A DNA stretch of 64,000 bases from Apostichopus japonicus (GCF_037975245.1 NC_092581.1:7655501-7719500), one strand, 5' to 3'; positions 34,363 to 48,009 are shown, counted from the first letter of the stretch. The notes: generated by a model from the sequence alone, not told the origin. Numbers and translations are program-made.

Positions 34363-36029
34363 CTTTGCTCTTTTTAATTCATGACAGTTTCCCAGTCAAT
34401 TTCTGCTGTTATATTACTTGTATAATAAATGTGTTTGAACAGAAATTAAGTTTTTCTTATTGAAGAAAAAATTCATTATGCATCATGATCATACTGATTC
34501 TGATTCTGACCATCATCATATAATTGCATGTAAAAAATTCGTTTTCAATTTAGAAAAATACAAGTTTCCTTATGGGAAAAGTACTTGACTTAAGCGAATT
34601 GAAGTTTACTTGACAAAACTTAATTTGTAATGGCCTAAGTAAAATATACGACGTAAATGTTAAAACTGCTTGCCATATGACCTTTGCTTAAGCGCTGTAA
34701 CCAGTAGTGATGCATTTCCTTACTTTCATTATAAACTCGTGGCTATACCTTTCATTTCTTTATAACGTAATCATCAATTGATCACGCTTGGAAAGGAAAT
34801 GTGACTCCTGACAATTTTCGTATTTGCTTAAGAGTTACACGTCATTAACACCTTTCACAGTACATTACTGAATTTAATTGACCCGAAATTTTACACAAAA
34901 TCAACTTCTCTGATAGTTACTTAACAGGTGCTGCAGCACACTACATTAATAGCAGGAAGTTATTTTCGATCTCAAAGACGCTTCATTACTGTATTTGCGT
35001 AAAACGTTTTTTTTTTTATATCAAATCTAGAGAACTTACTGGCAGATCAAGATTGGTTACCCGGGAGTCGCTTTCCAAAAGGTGATTTATCGCCAACTAT
35101 TGGAACGGAACACTCATTTTCAGGCCTTAGCTTTAAACGTGTCTTATTTGATGTATATTCTTGGGAAGACCTTATCAAAATGATACATGCAGAAGCTGTG
35201 GATGGTATTGCTGATCGAAATATCATACCACCGTCCTCAAGTGCAATGTAATTGGTTACACTTTCTGTCTGTTTGGTCATGCAAGATTGTAATTTGCTTT
35301 TCTGTGCTTTCCGAAATGTGCCATTTGGATTGTAGATACTTAAACACTCCTCTGTTACCCTGTTTTATAAGACCTTCTCGAGCGTGATGCTATCGCTGTG
35401 TGTGGTTAAACTGATTACTGAAGCCAAGCCATCTTTTTTCCATTTGCTTCAGACAAATAGTTAGAGACTTTGATGTTGAAGCCTTCTTCTGAATCTTGGA
35501 AAAATTTAATCTTTCATTCTTTGAAATTTGCCTATTGATATTCATCTATACGTTCTAAATTACAATATTCTAATCTATTTAGTTCATAGCCTATCGTAAA
35601 TAATTAAATTTAACCTTTCAACAACGCTAGCCTAGTACATTACTTATACCGCTACTACTATGAGAAGTATAGTCATTGAAAATATTCAATTCCAGCTTGA
35701 AGTTAGCATGTTGTTACAAACAGTAAAAGAACAAACAACGGTTGATGTTAACATCACAAACGAGGAACAATGAGTAGGTACGTCAGTAAAACAAATACAC
35801 GTCGGTCTCGCCGAAAATGTGTTCTCTGATCTTTTGGTCACTTTGTTTACCAGCAGTATTATTTGTAACTGAACAGAATATTGGGACGTCGTTACAGATG
35901 TTTTAAGGAGAAGGGAGAACTGTAACATGTACTCGTTTTGGGGGTCGAAAATTGCTCTTTTCTCCGCAAGATGGGAAGGATGTTTATGAATGGGGATAAG
36001 TACATGGTGCTCGGTCGTTAATTTGATTT

Positions 36030-36080
36030 AAGACCGATGATGACGTCATCGAGAGGGCAGATGACGTCATCATCGGTCTT
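36030..36080. promoter_or_regulatory. 21-bp perfect inverted repeat with two CRE (TGACGTCA) sites
   Basis: The left arm (36030-36050) ends GATGATGACGTCATC, and the right arm (36060-36080) is its exact complement, with a 9-nt spacer GAGAGGGCA. Each arm has the full palindromic cAMP-response element TGACGTCA, bound by CREB/ATF bZIP proteins. It lies deep in receptor intron 2; enhancer activity is only a possibility. A G+C-rich unexplained block follows to about 36300. Confidence 0.55.
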
Positions 36081-37072
36081 TAACCCCTTAGCCCACGGCT
36101 CTCGATAAGCACGGTGGGATTTCCGCGACAATGGCCGAGAGGAGTCTTAAGTCCGCCCCTTTGTGTGCGCAACATCGCGGGTCGTTACGCCCCAGTGCCC
36201 TGCATCCCGCTGCCCGATTTTCCCGGTACCTAGGCCCTACTGGCAGTTTCGAGCTGCTCGTGACCAGGGGAAGAGGTGCGTCACATACGTCCCAGATGTG
36301 GGCTTAAGGGTCAAATCAATACCCAAAATTACTATGTTTTGACACCGAATTCACTAGTTTTCTTTTATTATTTCAGATACTGATGATTTCATTGTTTTTG
36401 GGTGGTTGCCATAGCAACAGTCATAAAAAAGTTAATGTCAGATCCTCAGAATTTACAGTCAGCGTGAATGGCGCATTTCTGGTACCTTTGTTTCTTGCAT
36501 TTATATGCCGTTGGTATATGTTGAGATGTAGTACACATTTCCAAACTCATGTAACATTACGGGGAAAAAACAATGACATGCTCCTATCTAATCTGATGAT
36601 ATCAAAGAGTAAAAATACGTATGCGATCAAGAATTGTATTTATAAGGTTAGATTGAAAAGGACATTAAATATGTTTTTCAACCCTGCAATGTCCTGCATC
36701 GTGACTCACCGTAAAACACAAAACTTAATATTATAATGGCGATTCCCTTCCTTCGTACACAGGTCTTAACCCTATGAAGATCAGACTGCCACATGACAAT
36801 CTTTGTCTAGAACGTTAGTTTCTTTTTCTTCAAACCTTGTAAGCTGTCAACCTTCTTGAAATTTGGAAACGTTGATAGTTCCAACCAGAAAATGCAAGGT
36901 TGCATTGATCTTCCCATGTTCTTAAACACGAAACTTAGGAAGATATGAAGGGAGGAATCAAATGTTGAAAATGTCACAACCAATTTATGCCATATTTGTA
37001 ATGTTGGAAGTTATTGATGAAATGCGTCGTTTCCACACAAAGCCACGCTCACTTAAAGGCTACACATCAGGT

Positions 37073-38190
37073 AGATGCACCCTACCCCTCCTCATGAGTG
37101 ATCGCATGTACCTCACCCCCTCCTCATGAGTGATCTCATGCACCTCCCCCTCCTCATGAGTGATGTAATGCACCACCCCCTCCTCATGAGTGATCTCATA
37201 CACCTCCCCCTCCTCATGAGTGATCTCATGCACCTCCCCTCCTCATGAGTGATCTCATGCACCCTCCCCCTCCTCATGAGTGATCTCATACACCTCCTCC
37301 TCCTCATGAGTGATCTCATGCACCTCTCCCCCTCCCCATGAGTTATCACATACACCTCCACCTCCCTATAAGTGATCTCATGCACCTCCCCATCCTCATG
37401 GGTGATCTCATGCACCTCTCCCTCCTCATGAGGGATCTAATGTACCTCTCCCCCTCCCCATGAGTGATCTTATGCACCTCCCCCTCCCCATGAGTGATCT
37501 TATGCACCTCCCCCTCCTCATGAATGATCTTATGCACCTCCCCCTCCACATGAGTGATCTCATACACCTCCCCTTCCCCATGAGTGATCTCATACACCTC
37601 CACCTCCCTATGAGTGATCTTATGCACCTCCCCCTCCTCATGAGTGATCTCATGCACCTCCCCCTCCACATGAGTGATCTCATGCACCTCCCCTCCTCAT
37701 GAGTGATCTCATACACCTCCCCTCCTCATGAGTGATCTCATACACCTCCCCCTCCTCATGAGTGATCTCGTGCACCCTCCCCCTCCTCATGGGTGATCTC
37801 ATGCACCTCCCCTCCTCATGAGTGATCTCATACACCTCCCCTCCTCATGAGTGATCTCATACACCTCCACCTCCCTATGAGTGATCTCATACACGTCCCC
37901 CTCCTCATGAGTGATCTCATGCACCCTCCCCCTCCTCATGGGTGATCTCATGCACCCCCCTCCTCATGAGTGATCTATTGCACCATCCCCCTCCCTATGA
38001 GTGATCTCATACACGTCCCCCTCCTCATGAGTGATCTCATGCACCCTCCCCCTCCTCATGAGTGACCCTATGCACCTCCCCCTCCTCATGAGTGATTTCA
38101 TTCACCTCCCCTCCCAATGAGTGATCTCATACACCTCCCCCTCCTCATGAGTGATCAATTGCACCTCCCCCTCCTCATGAGTCATCACTT
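37073..38190. repeat. 30-bp minisatellite, ~37 copies
   Basis: Unit around CTCCTCATGAGTGATCTCAT plus GCACCTCCCC, about 30 bp, with single-base and 1-2-bp length variants, for 1.1 kb. Because the unit is a multiple of three, it stays open in places on both strands, giving spurious repeat peptides. It is intronic to the receptor gene. Confidence 0.96.
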
Positions 38191-38439
38191 TACAAGATTC
38201 TGTTGGTGAGAATCCAGCTGGTTGTCAGTTTAAACTTCGTCCACTGATAAGCATGCAATAGTCTACATTATGAAACAATAATGACCATGAAAACGTCATT
38301 GGTTACGTATTATTGTTACAGGTACCAAGTCAAATCGACCTACTGTTATTATATGCAGTGTGCATACCTTACCAGTACAGAATACTGCTGACGGAGCTAA
38401 ATAAATAAATACAGACGAGGAGGCAGTTAATATTACGAT

Positions 38440-38475
38440 CACGAATGTGGGAGAAGCCCGCAAGGGCTTATGGGT
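38440..38475 (-). mobile_element. SINE-like hairpin module, inverted copy
   Basis: CACGAATGTGGGAGAAGCCC followed by GCAAGGGCTTATG is the exact reverse complement of 33 bp in the 7.4-kb SINE. AAGCCC-GCAA-GGGCTT forms a 6-bp stem with a GNRA tetraloop. No tRNA-like head was seen next to it; on its upstream (right) side lies the 14-bp array. Confidence 0.6.
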
Positions 38476-38480
38476 TACAT

Positions 38481-39381
38481 TATCATGTCTAACATCATGA
38501 CTAAAATATCATGACTAAAACATCATGACTAAAACATCATGACTAAAACATCATGACTAAAACATCATGACTAAAACATCATGACTAAATCATCATGACT
38601 AAAACATCATGACTAAAACATCATGACTAAACATCATGACTAAAACATCATGACTAAAACATCATGACTAAAACATCATGACTAAAACATCATGACTAAA
38701 ACATCATGACTAAAACATCATGACTAAAACATCATGACTAAAACATCATGACTAAAACATCATGACTAAAACATCATGACTAAAACATCATGACTAAAAC
38801 ATCATGACTAAACATCATGACTAAAACATCATGACTAAAACATCATGACTAAAACATCATGACTAAAACATCATGACTAAAACATCATGACTAAAATATC
38901 ATGACTAAAACATCATGACTAAAACATCATGACTAAAACATCATGACTAAAACATCATGACTAAATATCATGACTAAAACATCATGACTAAAACATCATG
39001 ACTAAAACATCATGACTAAAACATCATGACTAAACATCATGACTAAAACATCATGACTAAAACATCATGACTAAAACATCATGACTAAAACATCATGACT
39101 AAACATCATGACTAAAACATCATGACTAAAACATCATGACTAAAACATCATGACTAAACATCATGACTAAAACATCATGACTAAAACATCATGACTAAAA
39201 CATCATGACTAAACATCATGACTAAAACATCATGACTAAAACATCATGACTAAAACATCATGACTAAACATCATGACTAAAACATCATGACTAAAACATC
39301 ATGACTAAAACATCATGACTAAAACATCATGACTAAACATCATGACTAAAACATCATGACTAAAACATCATGACTAAAACT
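38481..39381. repeat. 14-bp satellite (ACATCATGACTAAA)n, ~64 copies
   Basis: About 900 bp of near-identical 14-bp units, with occasional 13-bp units that lack one A. In the right half these short units recur at near-regular intervals of about 55-70 bp, a simple higher-order pattern. It is intronic to the receptor gene. Confidence 0.97.
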
Positions 39382-41519
39382 CGAATATCATGCATGTGTT
39401 ACACCGGTGACATCGTCGCTGTTTAGTTTTGCATATTCATGTCTAAACTCACATCTAATCGTGGTTTATTCCTTATAATGTGAATCGTTTTTTTTTTCTT
39501 TTTTTAATATGCTGTCAAAATGTTACCGTTTTTTTAGTTAGTTTTCGTTAGTTTTAACAACTATCACTGACGTTTTCAGTCATTAAATGAAATATTGCAT
39601 CGAAACATAACGAAAGCATAACATCAAACATTATCTTATGTTTTTTTCCTTTTTCACTTTAAGTTTTATCCGAGAAAAGAACATAACTATCAAGGTTGTA
39701 GTCGAAGCAAATGTATTTGAGTCCAGTTCCTAGTCCGAATCCGAGACAACTTCGTGTAAATAGACAAATGTACTCTAGTCCAACAGCCCTGGTAAAACAT
39801 TGATTCCGTCTTGCTTCACTGCAGGCGACTTTCACTCGCCTGATCACCCCCCCCCCCCCCCCCTTCCCCTAGACAAACATTATAGGCAAAGAACAGCGTT
39901 TGTGTTCAACATGTAAAGTTCAGTTTATTCGCCAAAAACAGTCTTGTCCATCACTTAAACTCTATACCACAACAACATACAAATTTATTGGGCACCTAAT
40001 TCACCAGTTAAATGCAGAGCTATTTTGATGGTAAACAAGTAACGGTAGTGATCTGAAAGTGACGTTTTGCGGTGAAATATGATCTAATTTAGGAGTTTAA
40101 TTACTCCCTTGTGGCCATTTAAGGTGCTCCAACGAACACTATATCTTCTTATGAAGATCATTTGGATCATTGGACGTTGCTTTTAGTTCTGTTTGTGTTC
40201 ATTTTATGACAAGATCATGTCGTAATTAGTTGATTTTTTATGTAAAAGAGTATAGGCCTAATTAAAAACAAATCGATCCACACTCAAGATAAGACTCACG
40301 AGGATATTAACATATAATATTGCACATCAAGCAATCTTCTTTCACATATAGAGGAATACAGGCTATTTTATGGAATACAGAATATTTAATATAGTGATTG
40401 CTCTTCCGCGATATGTATGAACGGTGGCATTAGCAGGGTTGAATGAATTATTTCTAACCGACTAATTCCTTGTGCAGTTTTTTCTTTATTTAAATTTGCG
40501 GAATAGTGTTTTTCTGTCTGTATCCCTCTGTCATTATTATGCATTTTTCGGGAATATGAATGTTACATTGTAATAATACAATCACATTGATGATACAGAC
40601 AAATATGTTTGCAGATTGCTACATTTCCTATCTCCCCTGTTTATTAGATTATGTTGATGTACAGATCACTATGTATGTGGGGTGTTCGTGTCGCAGACCA
40701 AGGGAATGGTTCAGGACAACACTCCCTGCTCACACGAGTCATGTTGCATACATTTTGGTTTCTAGTATAGACAATCTCGCACACACCGAAATCATAAGTC
40801 AGAAACAGCCACACATTTAAACACCACAAATCGTACATTTGATCGTTTCATGTTCCCACTTTTCCATCCACTATGTACTAAAATAATATTCATTTGAAAT
40901 CAGATGATAATTTATGTTTTGTTCTGCCACAATTATGCGGCTGTGAGTCTCCTTAAAAGTCTAGCAAATATTTGAACGCCGAGAGAGAGAGAGAGGGGGG
41001 GGGGGTGCGGGCGGGGCGGGCGGCCCGGGAGACATATGAGCTTAAATAGGAGTTGGGGTTGAACATAATTTATGCTACTTTGCTTGGCTAAAATCTAAAC
41101 TTCTGATGGAGAGATACGGTATTACGGGACGCTATATGACCAAGACGGTCACCTATATTCAAAACTTGTGCCAGTGCGACACTCCGCTTACAACAATGTA
41201 AGTCAACATGCGATTAATTCGCCGTAATATTGAAATTTGGAACCGGATACAGTCTGATAACACTGAGAAGACTTACTGGTGTCAGGCAGCAAGGAGTTAC
41301 TTTAAAAGTTCCTTGGTCAGACTCTCCGTTTGACCTTTACTTGAATATTGAGCTGAATATTGTCATTGAATAGAGGAGCCTAACATTGGTTTATGTGTAA
41401 CCAGTAGCCAAATTGTAGAAAGGGCTAGAAAACAAAACATTGTTTAACTGAAGTCGTTAGGCTGGAGTAGAATTCTTCCTGTATTATTTCCTGTAGATAT
41501 TGGTTTTAAAAAGCCTTAC

Positions 41520-41901
41520 CTAATGCAGCTTCTTCATACCCTTGAACTGGTTGCATATCATAGTTGCCCCACCCGTCACTGCCGATCCATATAAACTGTC
41601 TCATAGCACCTTCTTCTGTTGCTGCTGCAAATATTCTCCTGGCCATTTCGACTTGCATGAAGAGTATGACTGACGTCACGTGAGATTCTCGCTGTGCTTG
41701 TTCCAGTTCCGTGATTATATCTTTGAATCTCGCATCTTCAGCAGACTCCGAGATTGTTCGGGCAAAAGCAAGACAGATATCTTCCAACGGGGCAGTCAAA
41801 CGAAATTCTTGTTGGGCACTTTTACCGTACGTATCGTCTGAGTTAATGAAGGCGACGTACTTCCAATTGTACATCTTAAGGATGTCGATCATTGCTTTTA
41901 C
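41520..41901 (-). CDS. Class C receptor (mGluR-like), exon 2: flytrap lobe 2
   Basis: 382 nt, acceptor TTTCAG at 41904-41902, donor GTAAGG at 41519. It enters in phase 0 and leaves in phase 1; residues 190-316 plus one base. It begins V-K-A-M-I-D-I-L, directly continuing the exon 1 P-P-D-S-F-Q (family: P-x-D-x-x-Q-A-x-A-M). It carries the ligand-binding Tyr214 in D-D-T-Y-G, and the I-G-S-D-G-W motif with Asp298. Where mGluR1 has S-D-G-W-A-D-R, this protein has S-D-G-W-G-N-Y, so an Arg near the side-chain pocket is Tyr303. Confidence 0.94.
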
Positions 41902-42040
41902 CTGAAAGAGGGAAGTAATAAACGATATTTAAGAATACTTACGAACGTATTGATTTCCGAGTAATATAATCGAATATTAAACAGTACTTATACACTCAGA
42001 GCATGATACATATATTCACACATGTGTCAACATTTCACGA

Positions 42041-42282
42041 CAGGGACATGGCCAGAAATTTGAAAGGGGGGGGGGGCAGAATTTGAAAAGGGGTACTGCT
42101 CACAAAGGGAGCATTACTACCCTAACGGAGCGCCATGATGTACAAGACAAGTTTTGCCCAAAATGCCTCCCGTGTTGCAGGAAATAAACAATAATATAAG
42201 AGTATTGTATTACGTATTTCCGGCTACTCAAAGGGGGGGGGGGCGAGCGATCTTTCCCATTGCTCCCCTGGCTACGTCCCTG
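42041..42282. mobile_element. Small MITE, 242 bp
   Basis: It begins CAGGGACATGGCCAG and ends CTGGCTACGTCCCTG, an inverted repeat with two changes in 15. Flanks TTTCACGA (42033-42040) and TGTCACGG (42283-42290) match at 6 of 8 positions, a plausible decayed 8-bp target duplication of hAT type. Internal G-runs; no frame. Confidence 0.7.
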
Positions 42283-42504
42283 TGTCACGGGGATGCTGCT
42301 TTCACTAACACAAGGAAAACCGATCAATTAAAAAACAGCATCCTTCAAAGAATGAATCTTCTTGAACCACCCTGAAACATTATGCGACCAGTAGTAAATG
42401 ATTGAAAGATAACAAAACAAATTCAAGTATAATTGTATTCTATCCCATTCCTCGGGAACTTAAAGGAGTAAATTAAATATGTTCCTTTCTGTTACATCAC
42501 ACCA

Positions 42505-42970
42505 CCTGTCTGTTAGGTAAGGTATAAGCCATAAGGTGTGATATATATCGTAAGGTATTTTAGGTATCTGCCGTTAGGTGGGTTAGGTAAGGTATCTGTC
42601 GTAAAGTGTGTTAGGTAATACATTACTGTGAAACGAGGTAAAATATCTGCCTTATGTGTGTTAGGCAAGTTATCAGCCGTAAAGTGTGTTAGGTAGGATA
42701 TCTACATCAGTGAGGTATGTAATGTGAAGTAATTACCATAACCTGTGTTAGGTAAGTTATCTGCCGTCAGGTGTGTATATTTATTGTAAGGTGTGTTATA
42801 TGCACAAGTCGTAACATGTACTAGGTTAGGGAAATAATCGGTCGTAAAGTGCTATTGGTAGGTGTACCTCCCGTGAGGTGTGTAGGTAAGGTATTTGCAG
42901 CAAGGTATGTTAGGTAAGTTATATGGTTTGGTGTGTTAGGTATAAGTGCCTAAAACGTAAGGTGTCCTAC
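42505..42970. repeat. Degenerate minisatellite (GGTGTGTTAGGTAAGGTATCTGCCGTAA type)
   Basis: Words GTGTGTTAGGTAAG and ATCTGCCGTAA recur at least twelve times at about 28-45-bp spacing with many changes. Confidence 0.8.
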
Positions 42971-43008
42971 TCTTGATATTTGACGTTGAATAATCTGAAG
43001 TGCGTTAT

Positions 43009-43268
43009 GCATAATATCTTTCATGGAATGAGTTTAAGAATGATTTGTGTTAATTATATATTTTCCACTGAATGCATAATATCTTTCATGGAATGAGTTT
43101 AAGAATGATTTGTGTTAATTATATATTTTCCACTGAATGCATAATATCTTTCATGGAATGAGTTTAAGAATGATTTGTGTTAATTATATATTTTCCACTG
43201 AATGCATAATATCTTTCATGGAATGAGTTTAAGAATGATTTGTGTTAATTATATATTTTCCACTGAAT
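43009..43268. repeat. 65-bp tandem repeat, four near-identical copies
   Basis: Copies begin at 43009, 43074, 43139 and 43204 (GCATAATATCTTTCATGGAA), with exact 65-bp spacing and no differences noticed by eye. This implies very recent amplification. Confidence 0.95.
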
Positions 43269-46200
43269 GGCCCAGTTACTAACGCTGCGATGTGTAAGGT
43301 ATAGTAACAGCTGATTCTGAATATTCTTAAAAACTAAATGGTGTGATTTAGCAAAGGCATATCTGCAATTCATCAATACATTTCTTTTAAACACTATAGA
43401 CCTCAGTCGCGCGGTTGTTGCGTTTCATTAGTAACATTCTGCCGATACCTGCAATATTCTTGACACCAAATACACTCCTGTATCCAGGTGTAATCTTCTG
43501 TAATTCTAAATTCCCGAGAAGGAGCGATTAGGCATAACAGAAAAGTAACATGACAAGTCAATATGGCTGTGATTCGTGTGTGCAATGTAAATTGGATAGT
43601 ATTAGCCAATTCTAAGTGGTGAATTGGTTTTAAAAGGACATTGGGATTTCTTCCAACCTTACGCATATACGCAATGTAATTCATACAGCACACTAGCAGT
43701 ATAAATTTCTTTATCTATTTGCAATGCTGGAGATCTTACATTGGAATATCAATGGACCAGAGCATGCGATAGTTCATGCTAAATTAATTTCTCCAGGGAT
43801 TGGATACATCTTGGAGGAACATTTTCATATTTACAGTAATACTGATTTAATTATGTAGCTACAGTCATGCAATCAATCCGTTTGGGTAGTGAAAAAAATA
43901 ACATTATTATGTTTATCTGTCCTCGTATACTCTCTCGGCAAACTCTGTCAAGTTCGTACAAAATCATCACTCGTCAATCTTCTCTCATATGATGGGGTCC
44001 TATAATGTACTCCGTATCATGCAATCTTGTACTTAAACTCATATTCATAAACATATTCCAAATCATTTTGTTCCGACATTTAAAGTTCGGTCACCTGCTA
44101 TTGACCACCTGACTCTATGGACAGATGAAAGCATAGCGTCAAAAATCGATCTCATCTCATAAACATAAATCTTGACAGTTTGGAGATGGTTTTTAAGGAT
44201 ATCTGACCAATTAGCATAGATACCATTCAGAAACTTCTTCAAAACTGTTTTTTCATATATTTTTTTCATCTTATATTAAATTTTACGAATTTGAGAATCA
44301 GTTTGAAAGGATTTCTAAGTTTTCGCGGCAAAAAGGACTTTCTACCTTACGAAGAATTATACTGAATGCAGTAAAGTACAGCGTACCGTAGATTTAAAAT
44401 AAAGGCTTTCGCATGCAGGACCGGCGAGACACGTTCTTGCATTTTAAATGGATTAAAACCTGCCTTGCTAAATATGAAAGGCATATATAACTTGATTTAG
44501 GTGGGCCCTGGCATCGTATTCAATCTATGTATCAGAAGTATAACCACGCACATACAGCCTGCTGCGCGTAAAACCTAGGCATATCTTCAGTGTGTTCGTT
44601 GGTTGTTCTTGTAAAGAGATTTGTCATGAACGTATTTAATCATTTTTTTTTGTGCTTTGGCCTGCCATGTTAATCTTATAATCTCAATTTCTCGTCTCAA
44701 GTATAAATTTGCAAACTTATTGAATTTAGTGCGTTTTGCAATTTTCATGTGAGTACGGAACACTTTGACGTTACAACCACAAACATCTAAAGTGACTTGA
44801 CCGAGCACCTTTCTCATACTGCACTCTCTTTCGGCATTTCATTACGTACCAGAAATATCAAAGTCAAACTTCGAAGTTCGTATCCAATCTTGTAGCTTAT
44901 TTTATACAGCAGATTGTTACAAGATGATAAGTACTATAGCAAGATCAATTCGATGCCCCATTTTACACCAGCTTCCTTCCTTCATTTCCCTCCCACTTAC
45001 TTTTTTCCTCCCAGAAATCTTCCCCATGAAAGAAGCACAAGATATACATGATCCAGGTTTATAAGAAAAATCCATCAAAGTGCCCCTTTCCAAAAATATG
45101 AGAGCCATTTTGGTTATAAAGGTACCCCTTTTCAGCTTTGACCTTTCCATATGAAACAAAGGAAAATCGCATGTCTCTTCCCTTCGAACTGTTGCTCCCC
45201 AAACTGAACACTTTCCCGCCTCCCACCCCCACCCCCCGCCCCCTCCCACCTGATCTTTTACGATGACTGTATGCGTTCAAAAGTGGAATGCATGCATAAT
45301 ATTTCTCTTGTTTGAAAACAAGATTTATGTATTCAGAAACCAAGTGGTACGCGTGTTCATTAAAATTATGCAATCACGTGTTTCTTGTTATGCTATTAAC
45401 AAAATTTCCACATGATGTTGACCTTCCGACATTCATCTTTATTTGGAGCTTTTGTACTCTTAGCAAAAGCATGCCATCTTAAAAAGTTCACACATTAGTA
45501 CAAATTTAGCAACACACAACGAGGTATAGTCTAGATCTTGCAATACAAACACAGACACTGGCTCTCAACATTGTTCTAAGTACAGTAAGTACGTTGTACA
45601 TAGATGTCCGTTACAGCGACAACATATACGGATCAAGTCATTTGTTAAAGAAGTACCGTACTTGGCATTATAAATAAGAGACATAAAACATGTATAGCTA
45701 ACGGTATAGAGTGATAGAACTAGATTCAAACTAAAATGCCAGTAAGTATTAACACACGAAGGATGTAATATCTATGAGTATACTGTTTGTACACAGCAAG
45801 TTTTGTCTGTCTTTCAATCAAATAAAAGTCGAACAAAAGAAATCATCGCAAGAAGTTTGTCTCTTTCAAAGCCATTACGTAATGTACATTGACAGACATG
45901 CTTGGATGAGTCTGTGCTATTACATCAGTTAACTGTATAGTCATAGTCATCGTCATCACAACCCCATCATAACTGTCATCGTCCCCATCAACATCATCAT
46001 CTAATTCACGATTTTCTCAAATATATTCAAGCAAATCCTGGATATAAACTGGGGACATTTTCTTGGCATGTAATCATAACTTGGTAGATTTTAAGGCTGT
46101 GACATAAACAGAGCTCTGAGCACTCCACTTTAGTTCTATTACAATTGAACAGGCAGTTGACCTGCAAACAACATGTAGTTATTATAACATCTGCCCAGCT

Positions 46201-46779
46201 ACTTCCAATTATAAGGCATGGCGGTAACTTTATTTACATGGATATATGTGTTCACTTAAAGAACAAAGTCCACTCTTCTGTAATCTTTATGTTACGTAAC
46301 TGAAAGAACCTTCGTTATCTACGGCGATTCTTTAAGTGTGTGACAAGATACAATCGATTACTACGCAAGATAAATAATTCAATTAGAGTTAATGTTTCCA
46401 TGTCTCATGTTATTTTCATTTACACACTCAAGCACGCCGAACTTTTGTGTCCCTCAAAGTTAAAGGATCACGGGAAGGTTAAACATAGACAATAGAACAA
46501 CCCACATTCACGTAGCCACTTACATTTGTGTTTTCAAGTAAACGTTGTTTTAATATATATCTTTTAATATATAATTAGTTATCATGCTGTGGGATGTTTT
46601 ATATTGGACAAAACTATTGCACTAAGGCAGGAAACTGATGTAGCCTAATATATATCATATATCAGCTCTCATCTTGAGATTCGACAACATTTCCTAGCTT
46701 CCCACCTGTTTAACTCTTGTCGACCTCTAGCGCGATTTACAGCCACGTATATGGTAGGCCACGTGGGACAAAATAATGT

Positions 46780-47257
46780 ACTATACTATAGGCGCGTATT
46801 AATGTGAATATATACACGTATATATTAGCTGCCAATCAGAAGGCCGAATTATATCCTTGTATTACATCGAATATATACAAGTATTAAATCAGCTGATTTA
46901 ATACGTGTTTTCGAATTAATGCCCGTACATATTCGAATTAATACCCGTATATATTCGATGTAATACGCGTATATATATTCGATGTAATACGCATATATAT
47001 TCGATTTTATACACGTATATATTCGATGTAATACGCTTATATATTCAATGTAATACGTGTATATAGGTATTCGATGTGATACCCGTATATATTTGATTTA
47101 ATACGTGTTTTTATTCGATTTAAACATGTTTATAGTACGCGTATATATTCGACTTAATACGCGAATATATTCGACGTAATACGTGTATATATTCGATTTA
47201 ATACGTGTATATTTTCCATGTAATACCCGTATATATTCGAATTAATACGCGTATATA
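46780..47257. repeat. Minisatellite of ATTCGATGTAATACGCGTATAT type
   Basis: Units of about 20-24 bp, TATTCGATGTAATACGCGTA with base changes, repeat about 18-20 times. It is interrupted at its right end by a transposon whose target duplication (CGTATATA) is part of the unit. Confidence 0.9.
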
Positions 47258-48009
47258 CAGTGGCTTAGATTTCTTTCTGACATTCGGGGGGGGGGGTCCA
47301 CACAGTTTGAGATGAGGGGTGGCGAATCACGTGCAAAGGGCGTTTTCGATCGACGGGGAATGCGTGTGGTGTTTTTTGACAATCGAGACATTGAATAATG
47401 CAAAATGGTGCAACTTGGAGATCATTTTTGGCTCTTTTTTGTCACATTTATCACACTACATTTTCATATTTGAGATGTGAAAATGCAAGTATGCGAAAAG
47501 TTTAAGAAAATGCGAGCATTATATCATTTTGACATCAACAGAATTTTTCCATCGTTTCTTTGAGTGAAGCTTCTTAAGCAATGCAGCTAGGCTTCCGTTA
47601 ACAGCCTAGTCAGCGATAGTACCAACTCTACCGAGCTACAGACAGTCATAGCGACATAGCCGACGTACATTACAGTATTTACGTGTTTTTTAGCTTTCTA
47701 ACGATATAAATGTGTTGGTCTAACTATAACATTGGTGAAATGATAGCATGGGTAGCCCCCCCCCCTCCCCCCTTAGTCAAATGTTGGGTAATTCATCTCC
47801 ATTCACTCGATCTCTTAACCTTGTTTCGAAAAAAAACAAAATTAAATACTTTTTTTTTTAAATTGGATACTTCTGTAATCATCATTTTCATGTGGAGAAC
47901 AAATGTACTTTCTGGCACACGCATACCAATAACATTGGGGGGGGGGTCATTAAATGGGCCACCCCTAGTCAAATGCTGGGGGATGCATTCCCCGGGATCT
48001 ACGCCAACG
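47258..48009. mobile_element. hAT-like non-autonomous transposon, 752 bp
   Basis: It begins CAGTGGCTTAGAT and ends ATCTACGCCAACG, imperfect inverted ends. It is flanked on both sides by CGTATATA (47250-47257 and 48010-48017), a perfect 8-bp target duplication. It contains G/C-runs and two related words near its right half (TAGTCAAATGTTGGG at 47774 and TAGTCAAATGCTGGG at 47967). No transposase frame. Confidence 0.82.

Larger units (their letters stand above)
31641..41519 (-). other. Intron 2 of the receptor gene (9.9 kb) with large arrays
   Basis: GT-AG intron of 9,879 bp. It contains diverged repeats with TGACCTTTGAC words (33.48-33.91 kb), SINE-like tRNA remnants (34.1-34.36 kb), an inverted repeat with two CRE-type sites (36.03 kb), an ~1.1-kb 30-bp array, an ~0.9-kb 14-bp array, and C/G-runs at 39847-39864 and 40996-41006. 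Other stretches (31.7-33.4, 34.4-36.0, 36.3-37.0 and 39.4-41.5 kb) show no supportable feature. Confidence 0.75.

Noticed and set aside
37113-37716. Repeat proteins (MRSLMRRGRC-like) over the 30-bp array
   Set aside because: The unit is a multiple of three and intronic to the receptor; frames differ by strand and break with length variants.
38481-39381. CRISPR-like regular repeat array
   Set aside because: Units are 14 bp and head to tail with no unique spacers, in an animal genome; it is a satellite.
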